From: Gemella morbillorum | Lineage (GTDB): Bacteria > Bacillota > Bacilli > Staphylococcales > Gemellaceae | Assembly (NCBI RefSeq): GCF_900476045.1 | Contig: NZ_LS483440.1 | Coordinates: forward strand, 1,426,001 to 1,490,000 | Reading direction: 5' to 3' | DNA length: 64,000 nt | In this document: positions 46,456-55,039 of the stretch, piece by piece | How the letters are laid out: the number at the start of each line of letters is the position of its first letter | Numbering within the stretch: position 1 is the first letter of the stretch | Notes under the pieces: model-generated | Databases searched by the model: none | Told to the model about the DNA's origin: nothing | The model's input: the letters and a program-made list of their open reading frames with translations, nothing else | Program-made: the position numbers and the translations under genes

Positions 46456-47121
46456 ATGAAACTTAAAAAATTATTATCAGTTTTTATAGCTGCAGGATTA
46501 GTTTTTACAGCAGCAGGATGCGGTAGCAAATCATCTTCAAATGAACCAGCTGACTTTGTAGCAGGGGTATCACTAGATAAACCATTAAAAGTTGATAAAG
46601 AAGCCGGAACTGTTACAGTTCTTACTAAAGTTAATGGTAAATATTTTAATGAACCTACTCGCCACAACTCTGTAGAACAAAGTGGAACAAATGGTGCTAA
46701 ATCTGTTTTCACTGCATATGTTAAACCTGAAGATTTCTACAATGCTCTTATCGAAATCGGTGCTAAACCAGGGGAAAACATGACTATGAATAATGCTACT
46801 ACTACTCACGTTGAAGGTACACCTATAAAAGTTGAAGTAACTTGGAAAGGTGCTGGAAGAAACTATGATATAAATGAAGTAGTAAAAGATAGCAACGGTA
46901 AACAAATCAACTTCCGTTTCGGTGGAAACTTAGCTATGGCTAAAGAAAAAAACACTGGTTGCTTATCTTGTTTAGATAGCTGTCCAGTAGGTATTATCTC
47001 TAATGATGCTTATACTTATGGAGCGGTAGAAACTAGAAAAGAAGTTAAATTCACTGGTATTGACAATGTTCTTCCTGAAGATGGAGCATATATCGCAACT
47101 ATTTACAGTATAAAAAAATAG
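46456..47121 (+). CDS. YdjY-domain lipoprotein with a CxxCxxxCP motif
   Basis: A 221-residue exported lipoprotein: basic start, hydrophobic signal and lipobox TAAG-Cys22. The body resembles the YdjY domain, with TRHNSVEQSGT near 68-78, PEDFYNALIEIGAKPGEN near 91-108, TTTHVEGTPIKVEVTW near 115-130 and FRFGGN near 153. A C-terminal CLSCLDSCPVG (Cys169, 172, 176) resembles part of a ferredoxin site and could bind a metal or Fe-S cluster outside the membrane. GGAGGAG lies ten bases before the ATG; the TTG at 46438 contains the site and is rejected. It pairs with the TVP38 gene, as in E. coli ydjX-ydjY-ydjZ. Confidence 0.8.
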   Translation: MKLKKLLSVFIAAGLVFTAAGCGSKSSSNEPADFVAGVSLDKPLKVDKEAGTVTVLTKVNGKYFNEPTRHNSVEQSGTNGAKSVFTAYVKPEDFYNALIEIGAKPGENMTMNNATTTHVEGTPIKVEVTWKGAGRNYDINEVVKDSNGKQINFRFGGNLAMAKEKNTGCLSCLDSCPVGIISNDAYTYGAVETRKEVKFTGIDNVLPEDGAYIATIYSIKK

Positions 47122-47129
47122 ACACCTAA

Positions 47130-47164
47130 CAATAGTCAGAGTTGAATCAATACTCTGGCTATTG
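47130..47164 (+). terminator. Hairpin between the lipoprotein and TVP38 genes
   Basis: CAATAGTCAGAGT pairs with ACTCTGGCTATTG around nine bases, with no U-run after it. It is more likely an attenuation or RNA-stability hairpin than a full terminator. Confidence 0.5.
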
Positions 47165-47190
47165 TATAAATAAAGCTTAGGAGAGATTTA

Positions 47191-48378
47191 ATGAAACGTT
47201 TAAGATTATTATTTTATTTTACAAGTGTCGGTATCGCAATTGGATACTTCTTCGCATTTCTATTGTTCTTCTTTGTTCAATTTGAAATGTTAGCCGACCA
47301 AACTCTTGTTATATTTGTTTGGACAGTTTATGGAATTATGACCGGATTATATTTCAAACGTATTAATCGCAAATACACATTCTTTATTATAGAAGGTATT
47401 ATTATTGGGGCTGCTCTTATTACTGGGAAAACTACCACCTTACTTTATATAGCGCGTGAAGTACTACACGCTGGTAGCTTGAGTCAGATAAAAGTTCCTT
47501 TCTTAATTGGTTTAGCAATTGTCAACTTAATCAATATTTACATTATTATGACTCTTCCTAAATACCAAAAAGTTTACACTAAAGAAGAAAGAAAAGCTTT
47601 AAAAGAAAAAGAAGTTAAACTTAGTGACCTTCGTGAAGTAAACCCAGAAGAACTGAAAAAAGAAAAAGCTCAACGCAAAACAGCTCGTTATATCACTATT
47701 GCTGCTTTTGCTATTTTCTTCTTAGTTTACTTTACTGTTCCAAGTTTCAAACAAGGTATTAATACAGCATTCGCTACTTTATCACAATTTGATACTAATG
47801 CAGTTATTGAATATTTACGAGGTTGGGGAGCTTGGGCTGCTGTTGTTTCTAGTATCCTTATGGTTCTACAATCTGTTGCCGCACCTATTCCAGCATTCTT
47901 AATTACTTTATCTAATGCTGCAATCTTCGGCTGGGTTATTGGAGCTATTCTTTCTTGGTCATCAGCTATGGTTGGAGCTGCTGTATGTTTCTACATTGCG
48001 AGAGGACTTGGTCGTGACGTTGTTGAAAGATTAACAAGTAAAGGAGCTATGGCAAGTATAGACGTATTCTTCGAACGTTATGGTGATAAAGCTATCCTTA
48101 TATGTCGTCTATTACCATTCGTATCATTCGACTTTGTAAGTTATGCTGCAGGTCTTACTAACATGGGATTCTGGAGATTCTTTATTGCAACAGGGATCGG
48201 TCAACTTCCAGCAACAATCGTTTACTCTTATGTAGGCGGAACATTATCTGGTGGTGTCCGTAACTTATTTATCGGACTAATGTGCTTATTTGCATTATCT
48301 ATCGTTATCGGTATTATGCAAAGGGTTTATAATGATAAGCATAAAAAAGAAGAAGAACTTAAAGCTTCTGAAAACTAA
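47191..48378 (+). CDS. TVP38/TMEM64 family membrane protein with an N-terminal membrane domain
   Basis: The 395-residue protein has two parts. Residues 1-130 hold about four helices of unknown type; then a basic, charged linker (130-165); then a SNARE-associated (DedA-like) TVP38/TMEM64 domain (about 165-375) with VGAAVCFYIARGLGRDVVERL and RLLPFVSFDFVSYAAGLTNM. Usual family members are about 200-240 residues, so the N-terminal 160 residues are an extension. TVP38 proteins are thought to move lipids or other membrane solutes, which is family knowledge only. The gene follows the YdjY lipoprotein and ends at a strong terminator. Confidence 0.85.
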   Translation: MKRLRLLFYFTSVGIAIGYFFAFLLFFFVQFEMLADQTLVIFVWTVYGIMTGLYFKRINRKYTFFIIEGIIIGAALITGKTTTLLYIAREVLHAGSLSQIKVPFLIGLAIVNLINIYIIMTLPKYQKVYTKEERKALKEKEVKLSDLREVNPEELKKEKAQRKTARYITIAAFAIFFLVYFTVPSFKQGINTAFATLSQFDTNAVIEYLRGWGAWAAVVSSILMVLQSVAAPIPAFLITLSNAAIFGWVIGAILSWSSAMVGAAVCFYIARGLGRDVVERLTSKGAMASIDVFFERYGDKAILICRLLPFVSFDFVSYAAGLTNMGFWRFFIATGIGQLPATIVYSYVGGTLSGGVRNLFIGLMCLFALSIVIGIMQRVYNDKHKKEEELKASEN

Positions 48379-48385
48379 TAAATTC

Positions 48386-48434
48386 AAAAAGAATTCGAAG
48401 AAATCATAATTATTTCTTCGAATTCTTTTATTCT
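48386..48434. terminator. Bidirectional terminator of TVP38 and the TGA-containing gene
   Basis: AAAGAATTCGAAGAAAT pairs with ATTTCTTCGAATTCTTT around seven bases. On the plus strand it ends TTTTATTC. It also closes the minus-strand operon that ends at 48439. Confidence 0.85.
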
Positions 48435-48438
48435 TAAT

Positions 48439-48726
48439 TTATATAGATAATCCTTTTTGTGTTAGTCGTTTTAAAAAGAAGAAATTCTCTAAATCGATAA
48501 TTATCTCGTCTCTTTCAAAATTCAACCTAGGATCTATGTATACCTCAAAATCATCAACCTCATATTTCATATAAGTATCTCTAATAAAGTTTTCTATTGT
48601 TGAAACCTCAACAGTTCTATTTACTCTACCACCTCAGCAAAATTGCTCGTAATAGATACAAATTATTTGTTTTTTATTTTGTGCTTTTAAAAATTGCTGT
48701 GCTTTTTCTGTAATTCTTATTTCCAT
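48439..48726 (-). CDS. Candidate selenoprotein: 95-codon gene with in-frame TGA in a Cys-TGA-Gly-Gly motif
   Basis: From ATG 48726, with AGAGG eight bases upstream overlapping the stop of the permease gene, 95 codons run to TAA (48439-48441). There is one internal stop, a TGA at codon 31 (48636-48634). The N-terminal side ends IICIYYEQFC, the C-terminal side starts GGRVNRTVEVS, then FEVYIDPRLNFERDEIIIDL. The layout of a short protein with two adjacent redox residues after a beta strand, and a YID strand later, resembles the HesB-like family I know as CC/Se motif (seleno)proteins, where the motif is Cys-Cys or Cys-Sec. A hairpin with GGTT loop lies 20 bases downstream. The alternative is a nonsense mutation that truncates a Cys-Cys member. 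No selA, selB or selD lies in this window. Confidence 0.6.
48598..48613 (-). promoter_or_regulatory. SECIS-like hairpin after the in-frame TGA
   Basis: The minus strand reads TGTTGA GGTT TCAACA: a perfect 6-bp stem with loop GGTT. The first G of the loop is 26 bases after the TGA. Bacterial SECIS elements usually have a short upper stem, G at the first loop positions and a similar distance. It lies in coding sequence, as it should. Confidence 0.45.
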
Positions 48727-48737
48727 ACTATATACCT

Positions 48738-51347
48738 CTATTCTATCGCTTTTAGCGATTCTACCATATTTACTTTTTTTAATCTTCTATGCATTATAGC
48801 CATAACAAATATTATTATTACTAATGTTACTCCAGTTGATAATGCATATACTGCAATAGGCACCCTACTACTAAACATCATAGTTCTACTTGCTAATTCT
48901 AATATTATTTTCAAGTATAGTCTGTACGCTATATAATTACCAATAACAATACCTATTATGCTCAAATAAAATATCTCCCTAAATACGTAAATTGTTACTT
49001 CACGCGGATAAAAACCAAGAACTTTAATTGTTGATAATTCTCTTTGACGTTCTGAAACATTAACATTTATTAAATTATAAAGCACCACAAGCGCAAGGGC
49101 TAATGAACATAAGACCATAACAACAACTATTATATCTAATCCACTAATAAAATTATCAAGATTTTCTTGGATTTTTGAATTATCACTCACATTCACTACA
49201 TAGGGATTATCTTGAAGTTTACTCGCCATTTTTTCTACTTCATCTGAATTATTCATTTTTATTATAAAACTATTGTCAGAGTATGTTTTATCAAATACTT
49301 TAGAAAAGTATTCTCTATCCATATATAAGATATTCCCAAAATAATTTTTATTAATGGCTCCTATCTTTAATGTATATTCTTTTTCATTTATAATAACTTT
49401 GAAATTATCACCTACTGATAAATTATATAAATAGGCTAATTTTTCATTTATTACAATGGAATCTTTAGGTAATTCTATATTACTTCTATTATCCATTAAC
49501 GTTATATAATCTTTATAATTATTTCTATCTAAGGTTACTAATTGAGCTGTATCTAATACCTCATTATTTTTTTCTACTGTAGCTTTTTGAACATTGACCT
49601 TCGTAAAGTTTTCTACATTAGAATTGCTTCCTATTTCTTTAGAAATCTTATCGATGTCTTCTTTTTCTGCATAAGGGTTATACGTCGCTAAAACATCAAT
49701 TTTATTAATTATTTTAAATTGTTCATTAGAAATATCTATAACACCAAAACGAATAGCAAATCCAATAAACATTAATGTCAGACACCCCATAACCCCAAAT
49801 ATAGTCATAAACATACGAACTTTATAACGAAAAATATTTCTAAAGGTTACTTTCCTTAAAAATGATAACCTCTTCCAAATAAAACTTACATTTTCTAAAA
49901 ATATTCTACTTCCACTACTAGGTGCTTTAGGACGTAATAAATAAGCACTTCTTTCTTTAAGATTTTTCCGAAGTGGGATAAACACCGCCAATAATATACA
50001 CAAAATAGATATTAAAAATGCTAAGGCTATGATGTGTAAATTATAAACTATATACGGTTCTTTCAGTGTAAAAAATCTCGAATATGAATTATATATTATT
50101 GGAACAATAACTAAATACCCTGCAATAATCCCTAGAATTGTTCCTATTACAGTTGACACTCCGCCGTAAATATAATATTTTTTAAAAATATCTCTATTAG
50201 AATATCCTAATGCTTTCAATGTTCCTATACTGGTTCTATTTTCATCTACCATTCTAGTTAGGGTTGTCAATGATACTAAAACAGATACTGAAAATAAAAA
50301 TATTGAAAAGACATTCGCCAAGAATGATAAACTTCCTGCTGAATCAATAAACTCTGCATAATGAACCAATCCTCTAATATTTTCAACATTAAACCTAGGA
50401 TAATTAGTTTCCTCAAATGCCCTTTTAGAAACTTCCAATTTTTTTTTATTATCTTGTAATTGTTTTTTCGCTTCATTCAATTTTGAACTTTGTTCAGCAT
50501 ATCTTTGGATATCAACGTTTTTTAACAGTTCTAATCTCTCCAAATTAGAGGCTAATTCCTTTTCTATAGAAGCTAATCTTTCTTCGCTCTCTTTAATTTT
50601 TTGAGATGTGTTAGACTTATAATTTTTTTCATCAACTAGTTTTCTTTCCTTTAATATATCTATAAGTTGATCGCGACTCTTATTAACTTCTTCTATATAT
50701 TTTCTATCGCTATATTTATATGATATACCTTTTAGCTTTATATTAACTCCTGTTTCATTATCAAATTGAAAATTTTCTCTATTTATATAGCCAAAATAAC
50801 TATTATTTGTAGGATTATTACTTGATACTTCAGTATGATCTGCACCATGGACATACCCTACAACTTTATATGAATAATTCTTTAATTTTTTTTCTTCGCT
50901 TTTATCATCTACTAAGTTTATAGTATCGCCAATTTTATAAGTTTTTTCCAATGAATCTACTACGGCTATCTCATTATTAGTTGTAGGTAATTTCCCCTTA
51001 ATTACCTTCGGTGTAGCTAATTCTTTTGGTAGAGTCTCTATATCAATACTATTAGTACTATTTTCTAGCTTATAATTTTTTTTGTTATATGTTTCTAGTT
51101 TATCTATATTTTCTAATTTTCTTATTTCTTCAATATCACCATTATTGATTCCAAAGTTATTAGTTACCCTTAAATCATATATATTATGTTGTTCTAATGT
51201 CTTATTATAGGTATTTACCATCGCTGGTGTTGTTTCTTTAAGCCCTATAAAAACAAAAACACCTAAAAACATTATAATCATAATTGATACAAATTTAGAT
51301 TTTGTTTTTGAAATTTCTCGTATTATATCTTTATTTAATGCTCTCAT
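48738..51347 (-). CDS. FtsX-like ABC transporter permease with a large extracellular domain
   Basis: The 869-residue protein has a helix near residues 17-37, a large extracytoplasmic part (about 40-330) with a coiled coil (KIKESEERLASIEKELASNL), three helices near 345-460, another helix near 515, a second extracytoplasmic part, and three helices at the C-terminus (two FtsX domains). This is the MacB/YtrF-like layout of exporters or mechanosensing complexes, not of importers. The ATG at 51347 comes five bases after the ATPase stop; the GTG at 51359 overlaps that gene. It pairs with the ATPase upstream. The substrate is unknown. Confidence 0.88.
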   Translation of the reverse strand: MRALNKDIIREISKTKSKFVSIMIIMFLGVFVFIGLKETTPAMVNTYNKTLEQHNIYDLRVTNNFGINNGDIEEIRKLENIDKLETYNKKNYKLENSTNSIDIETLPKELATPKVIKGKLPTTNNEIAVVDSLEKTYKIGDTINLVDDKSEEKKLKNYSYKVVGYVHGADHTEVSSNNPTNNSYFGYINRENFQFDNETGVNIKLKGISYKYSDRKYIEEVNKSRDQLIDILKERKLVDEKNYKSNTSQKIKESEERLASIEKELASNLERLELLKNVDIQRYAEQSSKLNEAKKQLQDNKKKLEVSKRAFEETNYPRFNVENIRGLVHYAEFIDSAGSLSFLANVFSIFLFSVSVLVSLTTLTRMVDENRTSIGTLKALGYSNRDIFKKYYIYGGVSTVIGTILGIIAGYLVIVPIIYNSYSRFFTLKEPYIVYNLHIIALAFLISILCILLAVFIPLRKNLKERSAYLLRPKAPSSGSRIFLENVSFIWKRLSFLRKVTFRNIFRYKVRMFMTIFGVMGCLTLMFIGFAIRFGVIDISNEQFKIINKIDVLATYNPYAEKEDIDKISKEIGSNSNVENFTKVNVQKATVEKNNEVLDTAQLVTLDRNNYKDYITLMDNRSNIELPKDSIVINEKLAYLYNLSVGDNFKVIINEKEYTLKIGAINKNYFGNILYMDREYFSKVFDKTYSDNSFIIKMNNSDEVEKMASKLQDNPYVVNVSDNSKIQENLDNFISGLDIIVVVMVLCSLALALVVLYNLINVNVSERQRELSTIKVLGFYPREVTIYVFREIFYLSIIGIVIGNYIAYRLYLKIILELASRTMMFSSRVPIAVYALSTGVTLVIIIFVMAIMHRRLKKVNMVESLKAIE

Positions 51348-51352
51348 AACTT

Positions 51353-52054
51353 CTACCACTCAATTTCATCTATATTTTTCGGTATTTGATTAACAAAAAC
51401 ACTCTTTACTTTTGCATCATAAATTTCTATTACTTTATCCGCTGTTTGCGCTATTGAACTATTATGAGTAATTACTATAACGGTTTTTTTCTCGTTTTTG
51501 CAATATTCTTTTAAAATTTTTAAAATATTCTTCCCTGTTTTATAATCCAAAGCTCCAGTAGGCTCATCACAAAGTAATATTTTAGGATTTTTAGCAATCG
51601 CACGCGCTATCGCTACACGTTGTTGCTCTCCTCCAGAAATTTGGCTTGGAAAATTATTAACCCTGTTTTCTAAACCAACTAATTTTAAAATCTCTAATGC
51701 ATCTTTAGATTTTTTTACTATTTGATTAGCTAATTCTACATTTTCTAAAACACTAAGATTAGGTATTAAATTATAAAATTGAAACACAAAGCCAATATCT
51801 TGTCGACGGTATTCAGTCAAATCTTTTTCATCAAGTCCAACTATTTCTTTACCAAAGACATTCACACTTCCAGAAGTAGCACTGTCCATTCCACCTAGTA
51901 TGTTTAATAAGGTACTCTTCCCTGCTCCGCTAGGACCAAGGATAACGACAAACTCACCTTCTTCTATTTCAAAACTGAGTCTGTCATTAGCCATGACTTT
52001 ATTATCAGATGCTCCATATTCCTTTACTAAATCACTAACTATTATCTTTCTCAT
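51353..52054 (-). CDS. ABC transporter ATP-binding protein (MacB/LolD type)
   Basis: This 233-residue ATPase has Walker [10 protein letters not shown] near 40-48, the signature [13 protein letters not shown] near 140-152, Walker [13 protein letters not shown] near 162-173 and the H-loop VITHN. The sequence [16 protein letters not shown] at the Q-loop is typical of the MacB/LolD class that partners FtsX-like permeases. AAGGAG lies eight bases before the ATG. It is the first gene of ATPase-permease-TGA gene. An extended -10 (TGATATAAT, 52083-52091) lies about 30 bases upstream. Confidence 0.93.
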   Translation of the reverse strand: MRKIIVSDLVKEYGASDNKVMANDRLSFEIEEGEFVVILGPSGAGKSTLLNILGGMDSATSGSVNVFGKEIVGLDEKDLTEYRRQDIGFVFQFYNLIPNLSVLENVELANQIVKKSKDALEILKLVGLENRVNNFPSQISGGEQQRVAIARAIAKNPKILLCDEPTGALDYKTGKNILKILKEYCKNEKKTVIVITHNSSIAQTADKVIEIYDAKVKSVFVNQIPKNIDEIEW

Positions 52055-52168
52055 ACCTCTTACTCCTTTGTGTCTTTATTATATTATATCATAATAGCCT
52101 GTTAATCCTCTTGACAGATGCTTTTAAACCGAGGAAAAACATTTAAAAATTCATCTTAAACAGATTTC

Positions 52169-52197
52169 TTTACATGAATATTTAATAGTATTATAAT
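52169..52197 (+). promoter_or_regulatory. Promoter of the Spx/ArsC-like gene
   Basis: TTTACA (52169-52174), 17 bases, TATAAT (52192-52197), about 55 bases before the GTG start. Confidence 0.6.
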
Positions 52198-52251
52198 AAC
52201 AAAGACCTATAATTTAAATTTACTAAAAAAACTTGAAAGGAGGCTTGTATT

Positions 52252-52611
52252 GTGCTTTATATTTATGAATACCCTACATGCTCAACATGTAAAAAAGCTA
52301 AAAAATTATTAACTACTCACAACATAGAAGCTACATACTTTAATGTAAAAGAAGCTACACCAACAGTTGATACTTTTAAAAAGATAATTGAGACTTTTGA
52401 TTTACCACTAAAAAAACTATTTAATACAAGTGGATTGGTATATAAAGAACTGGATCTTAAAAATAAACTGGATACTTTATCACTTGATGAAGCATTAGAA
52501 TTATTACATAATAATGGTATGTTAATAAAACGCCCGCTTGCTTTTGACTTTGAAAATGATATCTTATTATTAGGTTTCAAAGAAGAAACTTGGGAAACTG
52601 CACTTTTATAA
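52252..52611 (+). CDS. Spx/MgsR/ArsC-like thioredoxin-fold protein
   Basis: The 119-residue protein belongs to the ArsC-like family. It has a CxxC redox pair (Cys10-Ser-Thr-Cys13) in YEYPTCSTCKKAKK, and ends with IKRPLAFDFENDILLLGF, where the Arg-Pro is the cis-proline motif RP. It could be an Spx-type RNA polymerase-binding regulator or a YffB-like thiol protein; the sequence does not decide. The start is GTG with AAGGAGG eight bases upstream. The next gene, rplS, has its own promoter. Confidence 0.85.
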   Translation: MLYIYEYPTCSTCKKAKKLLTTHNIEATYFNVKEATPTVDTFKKIIETFDLPLKKLFNTSGLVYKELDLKNKLDTLSLDEALELLHNNGMLIKRPLAFDFENDILLLGFKEETWETALL

Positions 52612-52631
52612 GAAAAATAATATAATTTCTA

Positions 52632-52660
52632 TTGCTATTTGATATAAAAAATGTTATAAT
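52632..52660 (+). promoter_or_regulatory. Promoter of rplS
   Basis: TTGCTA (52632-52637), 17 bases, TATAAT (52655-52660) with TG at 52652-52653, an extended -10. Confidence 0.7.
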
Positions 52661-52666
52661 TGAGAA

Positions 52667-52735
52667 GATGTGAAAACATTAAATTACGATGTTCCTCTGT
52701 TAATCAAGTATTAGTAATGAGCATTTTGTAAAAAA
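52667..52735 (+). promoter_or_regulatory. rplS leader RNA, possible L19 autoregulation element
   Basis: About 80 bases of untranslated RNA precede rplS. It includes ATTACGATGTTCCTCTGTTAA and TATTAGTAAT, where AUUAC and GUAAU can pair across the segment. A leader that senses L19 is known upstream of rplS in Bacilli; I cannot check the consensus. Confidence 0.4.
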
Positions 52736-52748
52736 AGGAGAAAGAAAA

Positions 52749-53093
52749 ATGAGCAAAATCATTGAAGCGATCACTAAATCGCAATTAAGAACAGACATTC
52801 CTGAATTTAAAGCTGGGGATACAGTAAGAGTACACGTTCGTATCGTTGAAGGTGGACGTGAGCGTATCCAACAATTCGAAGGAGTAGTTATCAAACGTCG
52901 TGGTGGAGGAATCTCTGCTACTTATACTGTACGTAAAATTTCAAACGGTGTTGGGGTTGAAAGAACATTCCCTGTTCACACTCCAAAAGTTGAAAGAATT
53001 GAAGTTGTACGTAAAGGTAAAGTTAGACGTGCTAAATTATACTACCTACGTAACTTACGTGGTAAAGCTGCTCGTATCAAAGAAATTCGATAA
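52749..53093 (+). CDS. rplS: 50S ribosomal protein L19
   Basis: L19 lies at the interface of the 30S and 50S subunits. The 114-residue protein matches family length and shows [32 protein letters not shown] near 23-54 and [27 protein letters not shown] at the end. GGAGAAAG precedes the ATG. The codon use is enriched in the preferred codons expected of a highly expressed gene. It stands alone, without the usual neighbours rpsP, rimM and trmD. Confidence 0.97.
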   Translation: MSKIIEAITKSQLRTDIPEFKAGDTVRVHVRIVEGGRERIQQFEGVVIKRRGGGISATYTVRKISNGVGVERTFPVHTPKVERIEVVRKGKVRRAKLYYLRNLRGKAARIKEIR

Positions 53094-53103
53094 TAAGAGT
53101 ATA

Positions 53104-53143
53104 AATAAAAGTCCTATTACTATATGTTTTAGGACTTTTATTT
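53104..53143 (+). terminator. Terminator of rplS
   Basis: AATAAAAGTCCTA pairs with TAGGACTTTTATT, ending in TTTT. Confidence 0.85.
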
Positions 53144-53155
53144 TATTTATATAAT

Positions 53156-53198
53156 AACAAGGTACTTATATAACAAATGTTATATAAGTACCTTGTTT
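53156..53198. terminator. Terminator of the amino-sugar ABC operon
   Basis: A perfect stem of 18-19 bp (AACAAGGTACTTATATAAC and its complement) with a three-base loop. It is convergent with rplS. Confidence 0.8.
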
Positions 53199-53204
53199 TA
53201 ATCT

Positions 53205-53504
53205 TTACCTACTTTTTATTTTTTGTTTTATCCTTCTATATAGATATACTATTATATTCATTACAATACTAGCAAATACCACCGGCATATATACGTTTAA
53301 AACCGATGCCCCAACTTCTTTACCTTGTATCATTTTGAAATATATACCTAAAGCTAATACTATTAAGGCCACAGCATTTATTAAAAGTGGAGATAACCAC
53401 AATTTTTTAAAAGCAATATTCAGAATATGCGTTATAAACCATGATCCTAATATATACCATTTACTATATGTATACCAATATGCAAGTAGATACAAAATAT
53501 ACAT
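53205..53504 (-). CDS. Small membrane protein of the nanE operon, unknown function
   Basis: I do not recognise this 99-residue protein. It has three hydrophobic helices (about 2-30, 37-57, 68-90) with a basic C-terminus (RRIKQKIKSR). The N-terminus is rich in Tyr and Trp (YLLAYWYTYSKWYILGSWF). Its ATG overlaps the nanE stop by one base (TAATG), so it is translated with nanE. That suggests a role in the same amino-sugar pathway, for instance in transport or sensing, but nothing in the sequence shows it. Confidence 0.7.
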   Translation of the reverse strand: MYILYLLAYWYTYSKWYILGSWFITHILNIAFKKLWLSPLLINAVALIVLALGIYFKMIQGKEVGASVLNVYMPVVFASIVMNIIVYLYRRIKQKIKSR

Positions 53505-54196
53505 TATTTAAGCTCCGCTAAAAATCTTGAGGTGATTTCTTGGGGCCTTGTTATAGCTCCACCTACTACCATGCAATGAGCACCAGCTTCTAACGCAGCT
53601 TTTGCTTCTTTTGGTTCATGAATTTTTCCTTCAGCTATAACTGGTATTTTTACATTTTTCACTATTTCTTTTACTAAACTAGGATCAAATTTTTTTGATA
53701 CTGTAGTATATGGTGTGTAGCCATTCATTGTAGTCCCAACAAAATCTACCCCTGCTTTTTCTGCTTCAATAGCTTCTTCTAGATTTGAGATATCCGCCAT
53801 AAGAACTATGTTTGGATATTTTTCTTTTATCTCTTTAACAAACTCGCTTGGTGTTTTTCCATCTCCACGCTCTCTATTTGTACAATCAAGCGCTATGATA
53901 TCAGAACCTGCTTCTACAAGTTTATCTACTTCATCCATAGTAGCTGTTATATATGTTGCATACCCTGGATAAGATTTTTTAATTATTCCAATAACTGGTA
54001 AATTCGTTTGTTCTTTTATTTGTTTTATATCTACAATGCCTTGAGCTCGAATAGCTTTTACCCCAGCATTTTTTGCTGCCTGGGCCATAAGGCACATTAC
54101 TCCACCTTCTTCACGATAAAGAGGCTCTCCTGGTAATGCTTGACAAGAAACTATAAGCTCTCCACGCAGATATTCATATAATTCTTTTTTATCCAT
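53504..54196 (-). CDS. nanE: N-acetylmannosamine-6-phosphate 2-epimerase
   Basis: NanE converts ManNAc-6-P to GlcNAc-6-P in sialic acid and ManNAc use. The 230-residue TIM-barrel protein shows SCQALPGEPLY near 13-23, IGIIKKSYPG near 70, ALDCTNRERGDGK near 102-114 with catalytic Asp and Lys regions, and VIAEGKIHEPKEAKAAL near 182-198. It starts four bases after the permease stop. The sialic acid lyase and ManNAc kinase genes (nanA, nanK) are not in this window. Confidence 0.95.
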   Translation of the reverse strand: MDKKELYEYLRGELIVSCQALPGEPLYREEGGVMCLMAQAAKNAGVKAIRAQGIVDIKQIKEQTNLPVIGIIKKSYPGYATYITATMDEVDKLVEAGSDIIALDCTNRERGDGKTPSEFVKEIKEKYPNIVLMADISNLEEAIEAEKAGVDFVGTTMNGYTPYTTVSKKFDPSLVKEIVKNVKIPVIAEGKIHEPKEAKAALEAGAHCMVVGGAITRPQEITSRFLAELK

Positions 54197-54200
54197 AATC

Positions 54201-55028
54201 TTATCCTTTCACGGCTCCCAAAGTAACCCCTTGAGTAAAGTAATTTTGGAAACAAATAAACACAATTATCATTGGTAGAGATGCAAGTGATGCCCCTGCC
54301 ATTAATAAACCATAGTCATTTGAGAACTCTTGACCTTGAGCTAAAGCTGCAAGACCTAGTGGTAATGTTGACATATCAGGTGTATTAGAGAAAATAAGTT
54401 GAGAGAAGTAATCGTTCCAGCTAGCGATAAATGTGAAAATCGCTAATGCCCCTATACCTGGTTTAATAATAGGTAATGCAATATTTGTAAATGTTCTAAC
54501 TTCACCACAACCATCAATTCTTGCAGATTCAAGTAATTCACGAGGAATAGCTTGAGAGAACTGTCTCATTAAGAATACCCCAAAAGGCCATCCTACTGCT
54601 GGTAATATTAATGCATAGTAAGTATTCATTAAACCAAATTCAGTAATTAAGTTTAATAAAGGAATTAAAATAACTTGTTTTGGTAATGCCATAGCTGCAA
54701 CAAATACCATAAATATTACTTTCACCCCTGGGAATTGTTTTTTAGCTAACGCATACCCTGCTAATGCAGATGTTATACACACTAAAAGTGTTGTCATAAC
54801 TGAGATAAATACTGAGTTAAAGAACCATCTTAGTGTATTTGGTGTGAATAATTTTCCATAGTTTTCTAATGTTGGAGATGTTGGCCACCATTCTGGCGGA
54901 ATAGTAATCGCCACATCTTGTAGTTTAAACGATCCTGTAGCTATCCAATAAAACGGGAAGATAAAGAATATCGTTAAACCTAATAATATAATCATAGATA
55001 CGATTTTAAAAATACTAATATTTTTCAT
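54201..55028 (-). CDS. Sugar ABC transporter permease (MalG type)
   Basis: The 275-residue permease has six helices and the EAA loop ELLESARIDGCGEVRTFTNIALPIIKP near 155-181 that docks the ATPase. It follows the MalF-type permease by 12 bases. In this context it is the second channel subunit of an amino-sugar importer, probably for sialic acid or ManNAc, as inferred from nanE. Confidence 0.92.
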   Translation of the reverse strand: MKNISIFKIVSMIILLGLTIFFIFPFYWIATGSFKLQDVAITIPPEWWPTSPTLENYGKLFTPNTLRWFFNSVFISVMTTLLVCITSALAGYALAKKQFPGVKVIFMVFVAAMALPKQVILIPLLNLITEFGLMNTYYALILPAVGWPFGVFLMRQFSQAIPRELLESARIDGCGEVRTFTNIALPIIKPGIGALAIFTFIASWNDYFSQLIFSNTPDMSTLPLGLAALAQGQEFSNDYGLLMAGASLASLPMIIVFICFQNYFTQGVTLGAVKG

Positions 55029-55039
55029 GCTTCTTCCTC

